A stretch of 8,684 nt of DNA from Firm-08 sp045546995 (GTDB taxonomy: Bacteria; Bacillota; Clostridia; Oscillospirales; QAKW01). Both the position numbers and the translations under genes were made by a program. Each line of letters starts with the position of its first letter. Position 1 is the stretch's first letter. Location of the stretch: the NCBI GenBank assembly GCA_045546995.1, contig JAZQDW010000064.1:1-8684 (forward strand), given 5' to 3'. The notes below the pieces were generated by a model, which was not told the origin of the DNA, made no database searches, and was given only the letters and a program-made list of their open reading frames with translations. Positions 1-5,714 of this stretch are shown piece by piece.

Positions 1-2
1 CG

Positions 3-224
3 TTATCTCTCCCTCAGTCCTCGCTGACGCTCGGACAGCTCCCTCGTCAGAGGGAGCCAAGGCAGGCTGTGCAGCCCATTTATGGGCAGCTGGTAATCAA
101 TGCACGGCCGGCAGGCCAATCAAAAGCACACCCCGGTGCTGTCAGTAGTATTAGGGCTATGCCCGAAAATGAAATCCTCCCCGCTATTGCACAAGTGAAC
201 AAGTCCAGTAAAAACGGACAATAG
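3..224 (+). pseudogene. Possible C-terminal remnant of an unrecognised gene, ending in TAG at 222-224
   Basis: One forward frame is open from the window edge to TAG at 222-224 (73 codons). Its last part, with residues such as MPENEILPAIAQVNKSSKNG, has a protein-like composition, and the stop lies only 11 bases before a good terminator hairpin (236-284), the usual arrangement for a gene end. Against this, the first 20 codons run through the palindromic repeat at 5-58, I see no ribosome binding site or convincing start, and I do not recognise the family. It could be a decayed gene whose front was replaced by the repeat, the end of an insertion sequence orf, or chance. Confidence 0.2.
5..58. repeat. 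Palindromic intergenic repeat element at the left edge
   Basis: The core is a perfect 8-bp inverted repeat: GCTCCCTC at 38-45, loop GTCA at 46-49, GAGGGAGC at 50-57. Upstream of it lie further short symmetric pieces (TCAG at 14-17 with CTGA at 23-26, and CTCCCTCAG near 9-17). From memory, elements of the form CTCCCTC...GAGGGAG with an attached TCAGTC/GCTGAC segment are common dispersed repeats in gut Clostridia; I could not search for this here. There is no T-tract on either side, so it is unlikely to be a simple terminator. It may continue left of the window. Confidence 0.5.
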
Positions 225-235
225 AAAAAAGAACC

Positions 236-284
236 CTCCTATGGTAGAATAGACATGTATCTACAACTACCATAGGGGCTTTTT
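236..284 (+). terminator. Intrinsic terminator hairpin with T5 tail
   Basis: CCTATGGTAG (238-247) pairs perfectly with CTACCATAGG (267-276). The stem extends by a T-G wobble (237/277) and a C-G pair (236/278), giving 12 pairs. A C and five T's follow at 279-284. The 19-base loop is large and contains a near-palindrome around ACATGT (252-257). It would terminate rightward transcription entering from the left edge, and it insulates the downstream operon. Confidence 0.6.
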
Positions 285-313
285 GTACTGTCCGCACAAA
301 TTGGGGCAGTCCA
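284..313 (+). mobile_element. Possible solitary IS3-family (IS150-like) terminal inverted repeat
   Basis: The segment runs TGTACTGTCC (284-293) to GGGCAGTCCA (304-313) and ends in CA. Read on the other strand it begins TGGACTGCCCC and continues to GGACAGTACA. This resembles, from memory, the terminal repeats of IS150-group IS3 elements, which start TG, carry ACTG.CCCC and have an inner GGACAG block. No matching left end and no transposase are visible, so at most this is an orphan end or a relic. The short internal symmetry (TGTACTGTCC against TGGACTGCCC, 8 of 10) could also be chance. Confidence 0.3.
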
Positions 314-431
314 ATATGCGGGGGGATATTTATTAGTGAAAGGAATTCTTTGACAGGTCTGCCGGGCGGGGGGCTGTTGCTCTTACTTGGGACGGACGAT
401 GATCAGCCCTCGAAGGCGGGAAAGATTTTCG

Positions 432-460
432 TTGCAATTTGGGGCGGGAGAGGATATAAT
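432..460 (+). promoter_or_regulatory. Sigma-A promoter of the esterase-SDR operon
   Basis: TTGCAA at 432-437 (4 of 6 to the -35 consensus), a 17-bp spacer, and a perfect TATAAT at 455-460. Transcription should begin near 467, giving a leader of about 20 bases that contains the AGGAGG at 474-479. No operator-like palindrome is obvious around it. Between 314 and 431 I see no gene or recognisable element; a lone TTGACA at 350-355 has no -10 partner at normal spacing. Confidence 0.75.
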
Positions 461-487
461 AAAACCAAATGAGAGGAGGGCACAGAT

Positions 488-1261
488 ATGGCTTTGCTTG
501 AAATGAAATATTATTCCGAGGCGTTGCGGCAAGGCGTGACGGTAAACGTGATCCTGCCGGAGCGGGCAAAAGGTATGATCGGTCTGCAGGGTAAGGCCCC
601 TGTCGGTGAATATAAGACCCTGTATCTGTTGCACGGGTTGAGCGACGATGAAAGCATATGGATGCGACGCACCTCCATCGAACGGTATGCCACGACGTAC
701 GGTGTGGCGGTGGTGATGCCCGGTGTGGGGCGCAGCTGGTACACCGATACGGCCTATGGGGAGAAGTATTTTACCTTTATCACCCGAGAGTTGCCGAGTG
801 TCTGCCGCGGATATTTTAAGGGTATGAGTGAGCGGCCGGAGGATACCTGTGTGGCCGGGCTGTCCATGGGCGGATACGGCGCATTGAAGGCGGCATTGTG
901 TTGCCCGGAGGTGTTTGGCGCGTGCGGCTGTCTGTCCGCCGCCTTTGATATCACCCGAGAGGGTCGAGAGGTTGATTTGGATGCCTGGCGAGGCATATTT
1001 GATATGCAGATGCAAAGCCCGGCGGAGCTGAAGGGCAGTCAACACGACGTATATGCGCTGGCCGAGCAGGCAGAACGCTTTCCCCGGTTGTATATCTGGT
1101 GCGGGACGGAGGATGCGTTGTTGCCCGCCAACCGCAAAATGCGAGAACTTTTGGAGAACAAAGGCGTTACCTTTGCCTACCGTGAGAGCGAGGGCAATCA
1201 CAGCTGGCAATGGTGGGACAAACATATTGTAGATATATTGGAGTATTGGTTACATGAATAA
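488..1261 (+). CDS. Alpha/beta-hydrolase, esterase D / tributyrin esterase-like family
   Basis: A 257-residue soluble enzyme expected to hydrolyse small acyl esters in the cytoplasm; no signal peptide is visible. The nucleophile elbow GLSMGG places the catalytic serine at Ser126. Asp209 (CGTEDALLP) and His238 (EGNHSW) complete the triad in the usual order. The LLHGLSDDESIW block (47-58), followed by RRTSIERYA, is typical of the putative esterase family related to S-formylglutathione hydrolase and lactococcal tributyrin esterase, and the length is normal for it. The start is fixed by AGGAGG at 474-479, 8 nt upstream. It is the first gene of an operon; its end overlaps the next gene by 8 bp. 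The physiological substrate cannot be read from sequence: short-chain esters, O-acetyl groups on sugars, and feruloyl-type esters are all possible. Confidence 0.88.
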   Translation: MALLEMKYYSEALRQGVTVNVILPERAKGMIGLQGKAPVGEYKTLYLLHGLSDDESIWMRRTSIERYATTYGVAVVMPGVGRSWYTDTAYGEKYFTFITRELPSVCRGYFKGMSERPEDTCVAGLSMGGYGALKAALCCPEVFGACGCLSAAFDITREGREVDLDAWRGIFDMQMQSPAELKGSQHDVYALAEQAERFPRLYIWCGTEDALLPANRKMRELLENKGVTFAYRESEGNHSWQWWDKHIVDILEYWLHE

Positions 1262-1739
1262 ATATACCGAAAAAGAACTGGTAGAGTTGGCCCGTGGCGG
1301 CCCGCTGGCCACGGCGGCGGCCGATGCCCTGGAGCTGATGGAGTATTCCACCAAAGGGGACAAGGGCGAACCGCTGGACCTGAGTATGGAGACATACGAT
1401 TTCGTGGCCATTCCGCTGATGATGGCGGGGGTGGCGGCGCTACGCGCCGGTGAGAGCAAGGCGCAGGTACGAGCGATGCTGGCGCGGAAGGCGGCAAGCT
1501 ATGAGCTGTTTACGCTGTGCAATTTTTTGCAGTCTACGGGCGAGGTGTGCGCGCGGATCGATCACAATCTGGCGCGCAGTCCCCATCCCGTGCTGTGGGC
1601 GGACAAGTTGTGCTTTGATCTGTACGGTGTGCTGGAGCAAAGCGCAGAGGAATGTTTTTTGTTTCCCGCAGAAGGAGTGGCAGTGGATATGAGTCCTGCC
1701 CGCGCCCTGATTCAGGAACAGTTATTTGAAAAACTTTAG
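1254..1739 (+). CDS. Unrecognised small soluble protein in the esterase-SDR operon
   Basis: A 161-residue protein I do not recognise. It has no signal peptide, no membrane segment and no metal-binding cysteine pairs. It is rich in Ala, Leu and Glu and should be mostly helical; a central block (about 53-95) holds MMAGVAALRAGESKAQVRAM and a run up to LCNFLQSTGEVCARI. Its ATG lies inside the last codons of the esterase (8-bp overlap), with a modest GGAG at 1240-1243, so translational coupling to the esterase is likely. Its stop codon overlaps the AGGAGG of the SDR gene. This tight placement and the normal codon pattern support a real gene. Context suggests an accessory role with the esterase and SDR, but no function can be assigned. 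Confidence 0.75.
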   Translation: MNKYTEKELVELARGGPLATAAADALELMEYSTKGDKGEPLDLSMETYDFVAIPLMMAGVAALRAGESKAQVRAMLARKAASYELFTLCNFLQSTGEVCARIDHNLARSPHPVLWADKLCFDLYGVLEQSAEECFLFPAEGVAVDMSPARALIQEQLFEKL

Positions 1740-1743
1740 GAGG
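1738..1743 (+). promoter_or_regulatory. Ribosome binding site overlapping the upstream stop codon
   Basis: AGGAGG shares its first two bases with the TAG stop (1737-1739) of the 161-residue gene. Two consecutive ATG codons follow, at 1749 (spacing 5) and 1752 (spacing 8). Other genes in this window use 7-8 nt spacing, so the second ATG may be the main start; the difference is one methionine. Confidence 0.7.
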
Positions 1744-1748
1744 AAACG

Positions 1749-2489
1749 ATGATGGATTTTAAAGGTAGAGTGGCATTGATCACCGGCGCGGCGGTCGGTA
1801 TCGGTCGGGCGGCGGCACTGAAATTTGCAGAGTGCGGCGGCGACGTGATCTTATTGGATCTAAACAAGGAAAAGCTGGAGGCGGTGCAGGCGGAGCTGGC
1901 ACCCTTCGGCGTGAAAAGCACCGTATACGTCTGTGACGTCAGCAATGAGGCGGCGGTCAACGACGTCATCGCTGATGCCATGCAGAAGATGGGCAAGGTG
2001 GACGTTTTGGTCAACAACGCCGCTCTGTGGCGCTGTAACAGCCTGTTTGTGGACACCCCGGTCGAGGAGTGGAAGAAGTTTTTGGACGTCAATATCATGA
2101 GCGTGGTATATGTGACCCGCGCGGTACTGCCCGGGATGCTGGAGCGCGGATGGGGCAGAATCATCAACGTGGCCTCGGTGGCCGGTGTGTACGGCAACGC
2201 CCGTATGGCCCATTATTCCGCCACCAAGGGTGCTTTGATCGCCATGACCAAGGCCATGGCCAAGGAGGTCTCCGAGCAGGGCGTGACCGTCAATGCCGTT
2301 TCTCCCGGCAGTGTCAGTCCGTCGGATATTCCCGACCCGCATCACACCCAGCCCTCCACCCTGTCCTTTGCAGGGCGCACGGGCAGCAATATGGAAAATG
2401 CCGAGCTGATCTGCTTTTTGGCCAGCGAAGGCGCCGGCTATATCAGCGGACAGAATATTCAGATCGACGGTTGCCGTAAAAAACAGTAA
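1749..2489 (+). CDS. Short-chain dehydrogenase/reductase (SDR) family oxidoreductase
   Basis: A 246-residue classical SDR, a normal length for the family, that reduces or oxidises a carbonyl/alcohol with a nicotinamide cofactor in the cytoplasm. The Rossmann motif TGAAVGIG is at 12-19. Asp37 at the end of the second strand favours NAD(H) over NADP(H). NNAA (89-92) is the NNAG-type motif, and the tetrad Asn115, Ser143, Tyr156, Lys160 (YSATK) is complete. PG at 186-187 and the C-terminal SGQNIQIDG are typical of the FabG-like group. The stretch after PG (SDIPDPHHTQPST) is unusual and would line the substrate pocket. As a lone SDR beside an esterase it is more likely a secondary alcohol, sugar or hydroxy-acid dehydrogenase than the fatty-acid FabG, but that is inference. 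Last gene of the operon; a hairpin follows 18 bases after the stop. Confidence 0.9.
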   Translation: MMDFKGRVALITGAAVGIGRAAALKFAECGGDVILLDLNKEKLEAVQAELAPFGVKSTVYVCDVSNEAAVNDVIADAMQKMGKVDVLVNNAALWRCNSLFVDTPVEEWKKFLDVNIMSVVYVTRAVLPGMLERGWGRIINVASVAGVYGNARMAHYSATKGALIAMTKAMAKEVSEQGVTVNAVSPGSVSPSDIPDPHHTQPSTLSFAGRTGSNMENAELICFLASEGAGYISGQNIQIDGCRKKQ

Positions 2490-2507
2490 TAACGCAAGAG
2501 AAAGAAC

Positions 2508-2552
2508 TGCACCCCATTTGTCAGTACTTGTCTGACAAATGGGGTGCAATTT
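2508..2552 (+). terminator. Long perfect hairpin closing the esterase-SDR operon
   Basis: TGCACCCCATTTGTCAG (2508-2524) is perfectly complementary to CTGACAAATGGGGTGCA (2532-2548), a 17-bp stem with a 7-base loop. It is preceded by an A-rich stretch and followed by ATTTATTG, only a broken T-tract. Position directly after the last operon gene makes an intrinsic terminator the best reading; the weak tail means it could instead act partly as an mRNA-stabilising 3' hairpin. Confidence 0.7.
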
Positions 2553-2620
2553 ATTGTAGAAGAAAATCATGCGACCGTTGCGTGGCTCAAAAAAAGGTTG
2601 ACCAATGAACAGACAACAAA

Positions 2621-2754
2621 GTAGGGGCGGATATGATCCGCCCGTTTTGTGATGCATTAACACCGCAACAGTCTCGCGATGCTCGATGTAGGGGCGGATA
2701 TGATCTGCCCATTTTGTGATGCATTAACACTGCAACAGTCTCGCGATGCCCGAT
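2621..2754. repeat. Two tandem copies of a 67-bp repeat
   Basis: Copy 1 is 2621-2687 and copy 2 is 2688-2754, head to tail with no spacer and only 4 substitutions. Each begins GTAGGGGCGGATATGATC. In copy 1, GGGCGGAT (2625-2632) and ATCCGCCC (2636-2643) form a perfect 8-bp stem with loop ATG; in copy 2 a C-to-T change turns one pair into a G-U wobble, so the hairpin persists. Neither copy has a long frame with a start and ribosome binding site. From memory, GGGGCGGAT...ATCCGCCC motifs are dispersed widely in gut Clostridia intergenic DNA; not verified here. Confidence 0.85.
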
Positions 2755-2755
2755 A

Positions 2756-2774
2756 GCTTCCCTCGGAGGGGAGC
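2756..2774. repeat. Small inverted repeat after the 67-bp tandem copies
   Basis: GCTTCCCT (2756-2763) and AGGGGAGC (2767-2774) pair over 8 positions with one wobble and a CGG loop. It starts one base after the second 67-bp copy, so it may belong to the same mobile or dispersed unit. Its CCCT/AGGG arms resemble the hairpin at 38-57. No T-tract follows at once (TTGTTTTT occurs at 2778-2785, four bases on), so terminator activity is possible but unproven. Confidence 0.4.
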
Positions 2775-2810
2775 GCTTGTTTTTAAAAGTGAATAGTTGC
2801 GGAAAACGGA

Positions 2811-2839
2811 TTGAAATTTCACGTTTAATATGATATGAT
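2811..2839 (+). promoter_or_regulatory. Sigma-A promoter of the zinc-ribbon membrane protein gene
   Basis: TTGAAA (2811-2816), a 17-bp spacer and TATGAT (2834-2839) give a strong match to the consensus. Transcription should start near 2846, leaving a leader of about 28 bases. This settles the gene start: an in-frame ATG at 2835 lies inside the -10 box and cannot be on the transcript, so translation must begin at 2874. Confidence 0.75.
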
Positions 2840-2873
2840 AAATGAGAGACCTTTTGAGAAAGGAGCAAACGGT

Positions 2874-4550
2874 ATGTTTTGTAAATATTGCGGTCGCCAG
2901 ATCGCCGATGACAGTAAGTTTTGCGAATTTTGCGGCGAATTGGTGCAACGGACCCATCAAAGCGCACCGATCGCGCCCGATATCGGCGCCCCCATCCTGA
3001 AGGATGAGCCGACCCCCGTGGTGCCCCCGGTGGTCACCGCGCCCCAGCCGGAGCCTGTGGCGCCGACGGCGCCCGAGATCCCCGATTTTGAAACGGTGGT
3101 GCCGCCTGCGACGGAAATTCCCGATTTTGAAACGGTGACCCCGCCTGAACCGGCCATTCCCGAGGTAGACGTGCCGGAGGTGGACGCACCTGATTTTGCG
3201 CCGCCCACGACCCGCCCCGTGCGGGAGGAACGCCCCCGTCATTGGGAGGAGGAACCGTGGGAGGAAGAACCCCGTCCCCGCAGAAGAAAGAAGAAAAAGC
3301 GCACCGGTTTGATCGTCGGATTGAGCATTCTGGGCGTATTGCTGTTGGCAGGCATCGGAACGCTGGTATGGTTTCTGACACGCACCCCCATCGTCAAGGT
3401 GGACGTCAGCCAATTCGTGGACTTTAAGGTCAGCGGATACGACGGCTATGGTGTGGGTACCTGCGAGCTGGATACCGACGGGCTGGAGCGCGCAGCATTG
3501 GGTGAATTCCCGATAGGCACGGACAGCAAGTCCCGCAACAAACAGATTGAATACAAGGAAAAGGCCGCCAAGCTGAAAAAGGCGGTGACCCTGGAGTTTG
3601 AAAAGCGGGAGAATCTGAAGGTCGGTGACAAGCTGGAGGCGACGCTGAAGGTCGACCGTTCGGTAGAAAAGGAGCTACATATCGAATTTTCCACCAATTT
3701 ATCGGTGGTGTACACCGTTACGGGCAAGGATCTCAGCGGTAGTCTGAACATCAAGGTATTGGACGAATTTTACGATATTAAGATCGAGGGCATGAGTGGC
3801 AATGCCACGGCGGCTTTGGAGGTCAAGGAGCGGAAAGAGGATTTCTTCTTCAAGACCCACGACGGTACCGAGTACACGGTGGAAGCGGCATTGGAGGACG
3901 GCAGTCCGCTGTTGAAGCTACACAATGAGGACGGTACGGTGGAGCCGTTGGCGCTGGAGTGTGAGCTGACGCCCAAGGACGAACTGCAAAACGGTGACAA
4001 GGTGACCGCCACCCTGTCCGGCGAGGCGGCTGAAAAGCTGATGGATTACGGTCTGCAGTTGGAAAGCAAGGAACTGAGCAAGACGGTGGACGGTCTGGAG
4101 GCCTGGGTGACGTCGGTTTCCCAGTTGGACCAGGCGACAGTGGAAAAATGGGTGGCCGATTACGGCAAGGCCCTGGAAACCTATCTGATGGACAACTGGA
4201 ACGAGGTGCTGCACGGCGGCAATAATTTGGCCAGCCCGTCGGTGAGTATTGAGAATCTGCAGTGTGTGAAAAAGATCGTGGCCTACAGCGACAACAGTAA
4301 TGCGCTGTTTTTGGAGTTTACCGCCGATCTGAGCGACGAGGCGATTTTGATGGACAACAACGGTTTGTCCAAACGTCATTTCTTTGCCGTGCGCATCGAA
4401 AATCTGGTGATGGACGGCGAGGGTAAGTTGTTGATCGAAAGACTGAAATTGCCCGGCGACAAGGGCGAGGGTATTTTCGGCGCCTACGTCGAGTATGCGG
4501 ACCTGCAGGCAAAGACTACGGACACCTATGAAAACGTCAGTGAATCGTAA
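2874..4550 (+). CDS. Zinc-ribbon, single-pass membrane protein with duplicated extracytoplasmic domain
   Basis: A 558-residue protein. The N-terminal zinc ribbon uses Cys3, Cys6, Cys17 and Cys20 (CKYCG...CEFCG). A Pro- and acid-rich linker (about 30-133) follows, with a 13-residue repeat, then a basic patch RRRKKKKR (136-143), one membrane helix (about 145-169) and a large outer region. The outer region holds two similar domains: about 178-290 and 298-407, each with a GDK-x-x-ATL block (251-258 and 374-381), followed by an unrelated C-terminal part. The order cytosolic zinc ribbon, helix, outer repeats recalls Firmicutes TcaA/YvbJ-like proteins linked to envelope stress; that is analogy only. 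The start is set by AAGGAG at 2860-2865 (8 nt) and by the promoter. It appears to be a single-gene unit closed by the terminator at 4564-4603. Function unknown. Confidence 0.85.
   Translation: MFCKYCGRQIADDSKFCEFCGELVQRTHQSAPIAPDIGAPILKDEPTPVVPPVVTAPQPEPVAPTAPEIPDFETVVPPATEIPDFETVTPPEPAIPEVDVPEVDAPDFAPPTTRPVREERPRHWEEEPWEEEPRPRRRKKKKRTGLIVGLSILGVLLLAGIGTLVWFLTRTPIVKVDVSQFVDFKVSGYDGYGVGTCELDTDGLERAALGEFPIGTDSKSRNKQIEYKEKAAKLKKAVTLEFEKRENLKVGDKLEATLKVDRSVEKELHIEFSTNLSVVYTVTGKDLSGSLNIKVLDEFYDIKIEGMSGNATAALEVKERKEDFFFKTHDGTEYTVEAALEDGSPLLKLHNEDGTVEPLALECELTPKDELQNGDKVTATLSGEAAEKLMDYGLQLESKELSKTVDGLEAWVTSVSQLDQATVEKWVADYGKALETYLMDNWNEVLHGGNNLASPSVSIENLQCVKKIVAYSDNSNALFLEFTADLSDEAILMDNNGLSKRHFFAVRIENLVMDGEGKLLIERLKLPGDKGEGIFGAYVEYADLQAKTTDTYENVSES
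3072..3149 (+). repeat. In-frame 39-bp tandem duplication coding a Pro/acidic linker repeat
   Basis: Residues 67-79 (PEIPDFETVVPPA) and 80-92 (TEIPDFETVTPPE) of the zinc-ribbon protein are consecutive 13-residue repeats, encoded by 3072-3110 and 3111-3149. A shorter PEVDV/PEVDA repeat follows at about 96-105. The repeat keeps frame and adds length to the cytosolic linker, so copy number may vary between strains. Confidence 0.75.
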
Positions 4551-4563
4551 CGATTGACATTAT

Positions 4564-4603
4564 AAAAAATGAGGGGCGCTCGTCAGAGCGCCCCTCATTT
4601 TTT
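4564..4603. terminator. Bidirectional intrinsic terminator
   Basis: A perfect 18-bp stem: A6-TGAGGGGCGCTC (4564-4581), loop GTCA (4582-4585), GAGCGCCCCTCA-T6 (4586-4603). The A6 and T6 ends give a U-tract in both directions. Rightward it ends the zinc-ribbon gene 13 bases after its stop codon. Leftward it is the first good terminator met by transcription from the lipoprotein operon, about 375 bases beyond that operon's last stop codon. Confidence 0.9.
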
Positions 4604-4761
4604 ATGTTGGAACGTGAAAAAACAGAAGGTGACCGCTCATTCGGCGGATTGACCGATAGGTCAACCGACGGCCGAGATTGTCAGCGGCGACCCGCCTTCA
4701 GAGGGGGCAAGGGGCGCAATTCGATCTTGTGTTCGAGCGCAAATAGCGGGTGCCCGCTCAT

Positions 4762-4789
4762 TAAAGTCTGCACCGAAGGTGCGGACTTT
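4762..4789. repeat. Hairpin cassette inside repeat unit B
   Basis: AAAGTCTGCACC (about 4763-4774) faces GGTGCGGACTTT (4778-4789) across a GAA loop. Eleven of 12 positions are Watson-Crick and one is a G-U wobble. It occupies the place held by the different GGATTGACC/GGTCAACC hairpin in units A and C. A third stem of the same style lies between B and C: GACGACAGCACC-TGC-GGTGCAATCGTC, 4845-4871 region, with two mismatches. Confidence 0.65.
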
Positions 4790-4946
4790 ACCGGACTTGT
4801 CAGCGGAGACCCGCCGCCCACTGCGTGGAAGGCGATCACGGATGACGACAGCACCTGCGGTGCAATCGTCAAACGTTCGAGTAGATATAATAGGTGCCCG
4901 CTCATTCGGCGGATTGACCGATAGGTCACCCGACGGCCGAGATCGT

Positions 4947-4979
4947 CAGCGGCGACCCGCCGCCAGCGGCGACCCGCCG
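4947..4979. repeat. 17-bp tandem duplication at the array edge
   Basis: CAGCGGCGACCCGCCG occurs at 4947-4962 and again at 4964-4979, one base apart. It duplicates the right end of unit C and abuts the stop codon (4980-4982, complement) of the lipoprotein gene. GGCG-AC-CCGCC makes each copy partly self-complementary. Confidence 0.8.
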
Positions 4980-5693
4980 TCAGATGAGGTAGAAGCTGTT
5001 GAGCAGGTCGTTGACAGTAGCCTCGGAGGTAGAGGTGATGGCAACGGCGGACATATAGTTGCCGGCCTTGATGCAGAGCATAGCCTGATAGCAATTGATC
5101 TCGGAGACGATGGAGTGAATGGCCAGACCGTAAAATTGTTTGCCGCCGATGGTGTAGGTCTGCTTTTTGATATCCACCACGGTGGTGCCGGCTGCTTCCA
5201 GACTGGTGCGGGTGCTGTCAATGGTCAGGTCGACAAAGTTGCTTTCGGTCAGGAGCGCGCCGTAAATGGCGCCGATGTTTTGGTAATTGACGATGATATT
5301 GGTTCCGTCGACCTTGGAGGCGTAGAGATCGTATACGACGGCGGCGTTTTCAAGAGCCTTGGCTACGTCATCGCTGACCAGATCCTGGGCGACGCCGGCC
5401 AGATCGGCCAGTTCTTTGTCATCGGCAAAGGTCCAGTTTTCGTCCAGACGGATGCCAATGCCCAGAGATTTGTTTTCGTAGGTGTTGCCGGTGGAGGTGC
5501 CGAAGGAAAGGGCGGGCTGTTCTTCGGAGGTTTCAGGGGTGGTTTCGGTGGTGGTCTCCGTGTCAGGGGTCTGCGCGGCGGGGGGATTGACGGTACCCTC
5601 GGGCGCAGGCTCGGAGCCGCAGGCGGCCAGCATACAGAGCAGGCTGAGGGCCAGCAATACGGCCAGCAGACGTTTGAATGTTGTGTTTTTCAT
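4980..5693 (-). CDS. Secreted lipoprotein with Thr/Pro linker and a DcrB/PsbP-like looking domain
   Basis: A 237-residue protein. The N-terminus has a basic start, a hydrophobic core (about 8-22) and the lipobox LAAC with Cys25 as the lipidation site, so it should be anchored on the outer face of the membrane. A Thr/Pro/Glu-rich low-complexity linker (about 27-66) is followed by a folded domain from about 70 to the end, opening with TYENKSLGIGIRLDENWTF. This opening resembles Firmicutes lipoproteins with a DcrB/PsbP/DUF1795-like fold, a resemblance from memory only. Two cysteines (NCYQAMLC) lie near the end. The start is set by AAGGAG (complement of 5701-5706), 7 nt upstream. It begins 21 bases after the phosphatase-fold gene, with no terminator between, so the two are co-transcribed. 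Role unknown; a surface binding or sensing protein is plausible. Confidence 0.82.
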   Translation of the reverse strand: MKNTTFKRLLAVLLALSLLCMLAACGSEPAPEGTVNPPAAQTPDTETTTETTPETSEEQPALSFGTSTGNTYENKSLGIGIRLDENWTFADDKELADLAGVAQDLVSDDVAKALENAAVVYDLYASKVDGTNIIVNYQNIGAIYGALLTESNFVDLTIDSTRTSLEAAGTTVVDIKKQTYTIGGKQFYGLAIHSIVSEINCYQAMLCIKAGNYMSAVAITSTSEATVNDLLNSFYLI

Positions 5694-5714
5694 AGCAATT
5701 CTCCTTTTGAAAAA

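Larger units (their letters stand above)
4628..4979. repeat. Modular intergenic repeat array with three units and exchanged hairpin cassettes
   Basis: Unit A (4628-4696) and unit C (4893-4961) are 69-bp copies with 3 mismatches. Unit B (4749-4815) shares their left end (GGTGCCCGCTCATT in B and C, one change in A) and right end (GTCAGCGG.GACCCGCC), but its interior is different. In A and C the interior is CGGATTGACC-GATA-GGTCA..CG; in B it is a separate stem. Between units, GTTCGAG occurs at 4731-4737 and 4875-4881, each exactly 11 bases before the GGTGCCCG of units B and C, and GGYGCAA occurs a little further upstream of each. No convincing gene lies in 4604-4979. The repeats sit between convergent genes and would be in the 3' end of the leftward transcript. 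Confidence 0.8.

Noticed and set aside
350..355. TTGACA as a -35 box.
   Set aside because: No -10-like hexamer at 15-19 bp; the better promoter is at 432-460.
383..1225. A 280-codon open frame on the minus strand.
   Set aside because: It runs antisense to the esterase, which has a full catalytic triad, and shows His/Gln/Pro-rich shadow composition with no recognisable motif.
2835..2873. Upstream in-frame ATG for the zinc-ribbon protein.
   Set aside because: The ATG lies in the promoter -10 box, whereas 2874 has AAGGAG at 8 nt and puts the CxxCG ribbon at the N-terminus, as usual.
4875..4891. TATAAT at 4886-4891 as a promoter inside the array.
   Set aside because: No acceptable -35 at 16-18 bp spacing, and no gene downstream on the plus strand; the corresponding site before unit B lacks the hexamer.
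4628..4979. CRISPR array.
   Set aside because: The constant parts are at unit ends, spacing is irregular (121 and 144 bp), two interiors are the same, and no cas genes are present.
4681..5094. A 137-codon minus-strand frame across the repeat array.
   Set aside because: It is mostly translated repeat sequence (RRWRRVAADD and similar) and overlaps the lipoprotein gene end in another frame.
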